A DNA stretch of 64,000 nt from Scleroderma bovista (Eukaryota > Basidiomycota > Agaricomycetes > Boletales > Sclerodermataceae): assembly GCA_037178675.1 (NCBI GenBank), contig JAYMGJ010000281.1, positions 124,001 through 188,000 of the forward strand, written 5' to 3'. The stretch's first letter is position 1, and every line of letters starts with the position of its first letter. A model generated the notes under the pieces. It did not search any database. It was given only the letters and a program-made list of their open reading frames with translations, and was not told where the DNA came from. Shown one piece after another: positions 58,650 to 64,000 of the stretch. The translations under genes and the position numbers were made by a program.

Positions 58650-60455
58650 GTGAGTCAAAGTGAGGATTTGGGTCGGAGTAATAACCCAAACACAACACCA
58701 ACAAAGGACTACGAAAATGTGCGAGTGGTGGTTTACCTCTGTGGTGTCCAGAGAGGTTGTGCTGAGGAGGGGGGAAGGGGATCTACACCAACAGGGTGAT
58801 GCAGACGATGATGCAGGATACTCCTGGGGTACAGGAGCAATAGATGACGAAGGGGATAGGGGTCTGGACTCTTCCTAAAGCCTAGGAAGTGTCAAAGCGG
58901 GGATTGGGTTGACTGAGACTGTCAAGACCGGTTCTCCTCAACAATCTTACTAGGAGGTCCAGAGGTACAGGGAACTAATGAGGAGGTAAGTCCAGACACT
59001 AGTAGGTGCTAGTTAGTGCGGAGAGTCAAGTCCGGGTCAAACGAATGAAGTCTGGGCATTAGAGAAGCACAGGGAGTAAGTCCGGGTTTTTGCAGAGTAA
59101 GTCCGGACCGTGGGAAAGTGGTCCGGAGTTGAGCGCAGCTTGTCCGGAGCGAAGGACATCCCAGAGGTGGGATAAGTCCTGAGAGGTCTAGCGTCGAGTC
59201 TGGGACAGAGGTGGCTTTTGCCCTCGTGCAAGTAGGAGACTTGCTAGGATCGGACATAGGACCAAGGGGACGAGATAGAATGGAGGCCAGAGTTGGCCGG
59301 AGTTCAGGAGTTCAGATGAACAGATGGATTTAGGAGAGCATGGTGGGTAGTACAGAGTGGGGAGTATCTTAGTCGAGATTTGATCTAAGGACTACTAGGC
59401 CGGAGTATGGTAGTTTATATAGTAATGAAACTAAGGTGAGTATATACGGTGACAAGTAAACACCTTAATGTCGAGACAAGGGATGGAGCAGAAGCAGACA
59501 GGAAAATAAACCAGGTACAAGAAAATAAAGCAGGGACAGGAAAATAAACCAGAGCGGAAGCAGACACGGGGAACTAGAGTTACAGGGACGACAGAGGAAA
59601 AGCAGGGACAAGGGAACTAGGTCAGAAGAGGACAGGTAAGGGTCAGAGGTGGACTTAACTAATGTTAAGTCTGGAGCGATGTCCAGGACCGGAGGAAGTG
59701 CAAGAGCGGAGGGAGTGTGCGAGTGGAGGAAGGGCAGAGTAGCCGGAGGAAGGTCCGGAGTTGGACATGGAAATGTCCTAAGCCTTTGGTGGACCTGACA
59801 GAGGAAGCGGAGCAGGAGCAGGAGCAGAACTGAGCCGGAGTTGGATGTACCAGCCGGAGTTGGGCTACGTCACAGACAAGGCTAAGGGAGTGGCCAGACT
59901 GAAACTGGAGTAGCAACTAGTGGTAGGTACAGGTCCGACACGGAGGAGTTAGACCGCGGATCTGTCTGTAAGAAGACAGGGGTTAGTCCTGAGGCGGAGA
60001 TGGACGTAGTGACCGGAGTTGAGCTGGAGTGCAGCTATAGGGCTGGAGATGGCCGGACTAGATCCAGAGTTGCATCTATGCCTAAGGAGAGGTCAGGCGG
60101 GCCATGGTTAGACCAGAGTTGCGACTGGAAAAGTATGGATATGACAGAGACTGAAACAGCAATACTACACCTAGAGATTGGTGCAGCAAGGGGACAAGGG
60201 GGCTCCTGACGTCCAGAAGCAATGAGAGATGAAGGATTGACTGGCTAGACTCCACTTGAGCCTAGAGAAATACTTGGACTTGAATAGATTGAATAAAACT
60301 TGAATATCAGAGTCTTTAGACCTTCACAGAAGCCTACAAGACTCAAAGAGCTGAGGGGATACTGACTGAGAGAGTCTGAGAGAGGGATAATTTCATGCAA
60401 TTGGGTCTTTTTTCACTGGGCTGAGCCCAGGGGTTTAAATACATGGGGGGGCACA
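58650..60455 (-). repeat. Dispersed repeat R, right inverted copy, split by a solo LTR
   Basis: Reverse complement of the left R copy: 60455 down to 60147 plus 58919 down to 58650, about 574 bp after removing the solo LTR and one target-site copy. It lacks the Copia insertion of the left copy; the left copy in turn lacks the solo LTR. Each copy is therefore the empty site of the other's insertion. Confidence 0.85.
58915..60151 (-). mobile_element. Solo LTR, family 1, right copy (1227 bp) with 5-bp TSD GAGAC
   Basis: The LTR runs from 58920 (TGTCAAGACC) to 60146 (GGATATGACA) on the plus strand; its sense orientation is minus, matching the copy at 43778-45030. GAGAC flanks both sides (58915-58919, 60147-60151). 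The empty site is visible in the left R copy around 45610-45640. The 26-bp length difference from the left copy lies in the internal repeat-rich part. Confidence 0.9.
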
Positions 60456-61170
60456 TCAGGAAACTGCATCTGCTGGCCATAGCAGAGTGACAGCTACTGA
60501 GCCAAATATAGTGCCGCATAGTGAGATGCTTCTATATAGCACTACTACTTGGCAAATCTGTGGGTAGTACACCATAGCTCAGATAGACTGGGATAGTACA
60601 GAGCAATAAGTTTAGCCATCCAAAGGCAGTGACTCGACTCGGAGGAACTTCAACAGCTCGGCTGCCAGGCAAAGTTAAGTTCTTTCCTGCCATTGCACTG
60701 AACAACAACCTGGCAGTGACTCCCCTCCGTCGAGCGACTCTTGCAATGAATGCAATTGCCCTTACCACAACTTGATCAAGTGGTTAGCCACATTGGATCA
60801 GCCGTCACGATTTCCAGTGCCGCAAGTGATAAGCACTCGCCACCATGACCATTGTTGCACTAGTACGACGCCTGACTCACCTACTACCACCTTACTACTG
60901 GCTACTAGATCCTTTCTGCAGCCAGAATATTTAGGGAGCACAATGTATTGCATAGCCCAGTGGATCGCAGTTCAATTCCTCGCGACAAGCTGATATGCAA
61001 GTACCTTCACATGTATACTGAAGTAGGTCTCTTCATCGTATTTACAGATCCATACAGTCCTATCCGAAGAATCTACTACAGCATGATGAATCACATTACT
61101 GGATTTCACGTGTGTTAGTTAGCGAGGCATGAGATGACCTCGAGAACTATTTCCACACGAGCCCGCCAGT
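60456..61170. other. Spacer between repeat R and the Plavaka region
   Basis: No gene is supported. Frames at 60532-60768 and 60772-60993 lack domains. Confidence 0.3.
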
Positions 61171-61480
61171 TGTGTTGGAAACATGGAATCCTGTTTCTGA
61201 TTTGGACATCCCACCTCCTCGTTGGATTCGAGAGGGCATTGCCGAGCATGTTACATTGGTCAAACCAGCCTGGGAAGTTGTCCCACTCTTTGCAGCTCTA
61301 GCGTTCTACGAATCTGACAACTTTGCAAAGGTGCGCCAAAGTCGTAGTGCATTCTGTGCCTACTGACCAGCTTTTTCAGCATGCCGCTATCCTTCACTGG
61401 AGTGCAAGATACGAAGTAAGTCCCATCAAATATATTGACAATTTGACTGTTTACAAGACCTGTCTGCAGCATACATTCTT
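61140..61480 (+). pseudogene. Coding-like fragment of unknown function
   Basis: An open stretch encodes LENYFHTSPPVVLETWNPVS, then DLDIPPPRWIREGIAEHV and AALAFYESDNFAK. A GTGCGC donor follows and a CAG acceptor about 50 bp later resumes with HAAILHWSARYEV. The splice context and composition look genuine, but no start, end or family is visible. It may be a remnant or a small part of a gene disrupted by the neighbouring transposon. Confidence 0.35.
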
Positions 61481-61587
61481 CAACTGCGGCATACTAGCAC
61501 TACCGAAAGTGTATTGGCAGGATGAAAACAGATTGCTCGTAGTATACTAGTACTAGAACCTAGGGACTTGGCACAATCACCGCGACA

Positions 61588-64000
61588 CTAGTACAAGATG
61601 CCATTATATGCAGTTCTTACGCCCAAGCGCTTGAACAGACAAAATGTATGGTAATCTATGTAGGGGTTAACGAAAAAATGGTCACAGACCACACTGACAT
61701 TATCCGCTGTCCACCTGCGGTCCATCTCGTTTCCAAAGTCAGGGATTAGGTGACAGCTGCGCACGACTCGCTCAACAGGTATTACCTCTGCAAAGGAGCG
61801 GTGCATCCGAGTTGACCGAGAGATGACGAACATACCGGTGTTGGGATCACAGGAGTGGAATGGTGTCAACCACTCAATATAGGCGAGGGGGCTTTTAAAT
61901 TGGTCAAGCAGTGCTTTGGGGTAATAATTTGGAAGATCAAAGATTGCTCGTAGTTGTGCAATGTGAAGCCCTATACCCAGAATCCATTAGCTAAATGTCA
62001 GGCTCAGAAGTGCATAGCCAACCTGCCAAACCAGTCCCGTCAGTGGTAGGGTTCTTTTCACTTGTGCAGATCAGTGCGAAGTTGAGATGCACAGGTTCTG
62101 TTGAATGACAGGGACCACAGCTTATTGGTAGACAAGCCCTAACTATATTCTTCTCTTTGCCTGCGGATACCTCGGGTATGCTTGGAAGATGAAAAACTAA
62201 ACGAGAGTACATGTTGAATGTGTCGATCGTGTGTGGCACATACAGCGAACCTTGACCACGAATGAATGATGTGAGCGCAGGAAGGAAGTAGGTGGCATGC
62301 AGGTCTGATATGATTTTGGCTGCTGGGATTCGGCGTAGGTGTCATGGATGTGATGAAGGGAGACGGTACATGGTGGTCAAGGGCATTGGAGTCTGAGTTT
62401 GGGGCATGTGTGAAATTGCCACATCGCCATCCTCACATCCACATTGCATCTCTATGACACCATCATCGTCTTCGAGCTCCACTTCACACTCTCCCCTCCC
62501 CTCCCCTTCCACTTCCCCAGCCAACGCATTGCACATTCTCTTTTTCCAGTCAAGATATATGTTAAAATGATCGATGGATTCTTGTCTGCGCAGCCAAACC
62601 GTCATTTGGGTGATGAAATCCTTTCTGTTACTTGCACAGTAAGCTTCCTTAGTATAATTGATATGCAATCGCTCAGGACTTTCAGTGTTGAATCCATCCG
62701 CCGATCCAAAACGCTTGATCAGCTCGATGTAGTGTTGCATTGAGTGGATCTTCAGGATATTAAAGTGCGTTGCTTGCCAACCCCCAAGCTTGATAAATAC
62801 ATCCTTGTTTGCATGGAATTCGTCGAGGGCAGTTTCAAGAGCTTGAAGAGTATGCGAGGTGTGTGATTGAAGGGATGAATAGAATATAAAATCAGTGACG
62901 GCCTGGACAGCCCGAACAAAGCGCAGTTCAGCACTGCCTGCAACAAGGCCCAGAAATACTTTTTGCATTTCTTTATGCTCTTTCCCCGTCCATTGACTAA
63001 CTGTCGAGATCCCGTTTTTGAACTGCCAGAGGCCAGGGTGCGATGTCATGCATTTGAAATGTGCGTCGATCTCCTCATCACCAATGATCGCCACTGACCA
63101 TTTTACCAGATGCTCCTTAAAGACTCCCTTGTGGAGTTGATGAAGCAAATCGGGAGTGAACGCCTGGAAGATATCCGTGTGCGGCAAGTCCTTCCAGAAT
63201 GGTGGGTATACAGGGCACAAACCAATAGTCTTCATTTCTTGCCTCAGCACAGTAGAAGATTGGTTCTCGTTGCGCACAAGAAGGTTCAAGGATTCTGTCA
63301 TGTCACACTTTGGACCATGTATGTTATTCCCTCTGGCATTTGGATCAATTTTACATAGTGGGCAGTGGTTCTCCATGCAGCATGCAACAAGACATTGTTC
63401 TGGGTAGTTGGCTAAGTATGCTGCCAGGATTGGGAATATCCAGCAGATAGCAGAGTCTGCGCATGTCATTTCAACACCTGACCGTCCCGTGTTCGCTAGT
63501 GATGCGAGGATCATGGCCATACAATGATGGAAGAGTCGGTATCGTGCAATTGGTCGGGTCTTCTCTGAGAAGTTATCAAATTTCCCAACAGGTATGTATC
63601 CAAGCAAGATGGTTGCATGTGATGACACCTGCGCATGCAGATCCTTGCTAATGTTTCTGATCATCAGGTATACGGGCCAGGCTGATTTGTCACCTAGTAG
63701 GTGGGTGAGTTGGGTCTTGTCGGATGCCAGGATCACTGGGGCAATTGTTGCTCCCTCTGGTAAGCGGGTCTTATTGAAGTGAATTTAGCAAATTAGCTGA
63801 TTGGATTTTCCACAAACAGTGAGCATCAACTCACCTGCATATCCCACCACCAATCGGCAGTCCACATCTCGTTGATGACGTGGTCGCTACCGTCTTTACT
63901 GGTGTAGAGACGTTCTGGGGCGAACCTCATCCCAGCATTAAACGCCGAGTTCCCAATCAACTCACGGACACACTCAACAGGATCACGGAACCAGAGCTCC
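61588..64000 (-). CDS. Plavaka-type transposase (partial, runs off the window)
   Basis: Minus-strand gene entering from the right edge. Exon at 64000-~63833 encodes LWFRDPVECVRELIGN and NEMWTADWWWDMQ. After an intron (GTGAGT to AATAAG) comes TRLPEGATIAPVILASDKTQ and a long exon to ~62342, with GDKSAWPVYLMIRNI, a cysteine pair region (ENHCPLCK) and DLLHQLHKGVFKEHLVKW. C-terminal pieces lie downstream: VPHTIDTFNMYSRLVFHLPS (about 62200), PLAYIEWLTPFHS and RSTRMHRSFAEVIPVERVVR, ending at 61588. These are hallmarks of the Plavaka group of cut-and-paste transposons found in Agaricomycetes. Exons joining the last 700 bp are not fully resolved. I find no stop inside the main exon. Confidence 0.82.

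Noticed and set aside
60930..61000. tRNA-like A-box and B-box words (TAGCCCAGTGG, GTTCAATTCC)
   Set aside because: The two boxes are far too close together, and no cloverleaf can be drawn.

Overview
The window comes from a filamentous basidiomycete, most likely an Agaricomycete. Genes are broken by many introns of about 45-65 bp with GT...AG ends and CTRAC/ACTAAC-like branch points. Housekeeping genes of clear eukaryotic type alternate with HET-domain, NLR-type, Plavaka-transposon and Copia-retrotransposon sequence typical of mushroom-forming fungi. All exon models were built by eye from splice motifs, reading phase and family similarity.

Layout. 0.3-9.6 kb is gene-dense: a Nup159/Nup214-type FG nucleoporin (minus), a small unknown gene starting 23 bp from it, and an RNF216-type RBR ubiquitin ligase (plus). 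10.4-14.3 kb holds a 13-exon HET-domain gene. 14.9-16.8 kb holds the divergent ribosomal protein pair uS15 (RPS13) and eS6 (RPS6). 17-27.6 kb is gene-poor, with two secreted cyanovirin-N-homology (CVNH) lectin genes and a duplicated decayed block. 27.7-33.1 kb holds a divergent pair: a NOL8-like nucleolar RRM protein and a DH-PH-FYVE Rho exchange factor. 33.7-37.7 kb holds a second 13-exon HET gene, paralogous to the first. 38.9-40.5 kb is an NLR pseudogene without its NACHT domain. 40.6-60.5 kb is a nested transposon and repeat landscape. 61.6 kb to the end is a Plavaka-type transposase running off the window.

The most notable observation is the pair of HET genes. Both models (1068 and 1069 codons) carry, behind the N-terminal HET domain, a C-terminal region that resembles the part of CAJ1/DJP1-type DnaJ proteins downstream of the J domain, including the DnaJ X-domain, yet no J domain is visible. 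Exon phases agree through the whole model in both copies, which argues for one chimeric gene rather than two neighbours. I infer a HET protein in which the incompatibility domain replaces the J domain.

The transposon region can be read as layers. A dispersed repeat of about 573 bp (R) is present as two inverted copies. The left copy is split by a Copia-like element (45672-54035, TSD CAGAC) that encodes only a Gag-like 891-residue protein, and this element is in turn split by an apparently intact Copia (48883-53731, TSD TACCC) with a 1450-codon Gag-Pol. The right R copy is split by a 1.23-kb solo LTR (TSD GAGAC), and another solo LTR of that family sits at 43778-45030 (TSD CATCC). Both Copia elements have a primer-binding site complementary to the anticodon stem-loop of initiator tRNA-Met. 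Between the R copies lies a large inverted minisatellite.
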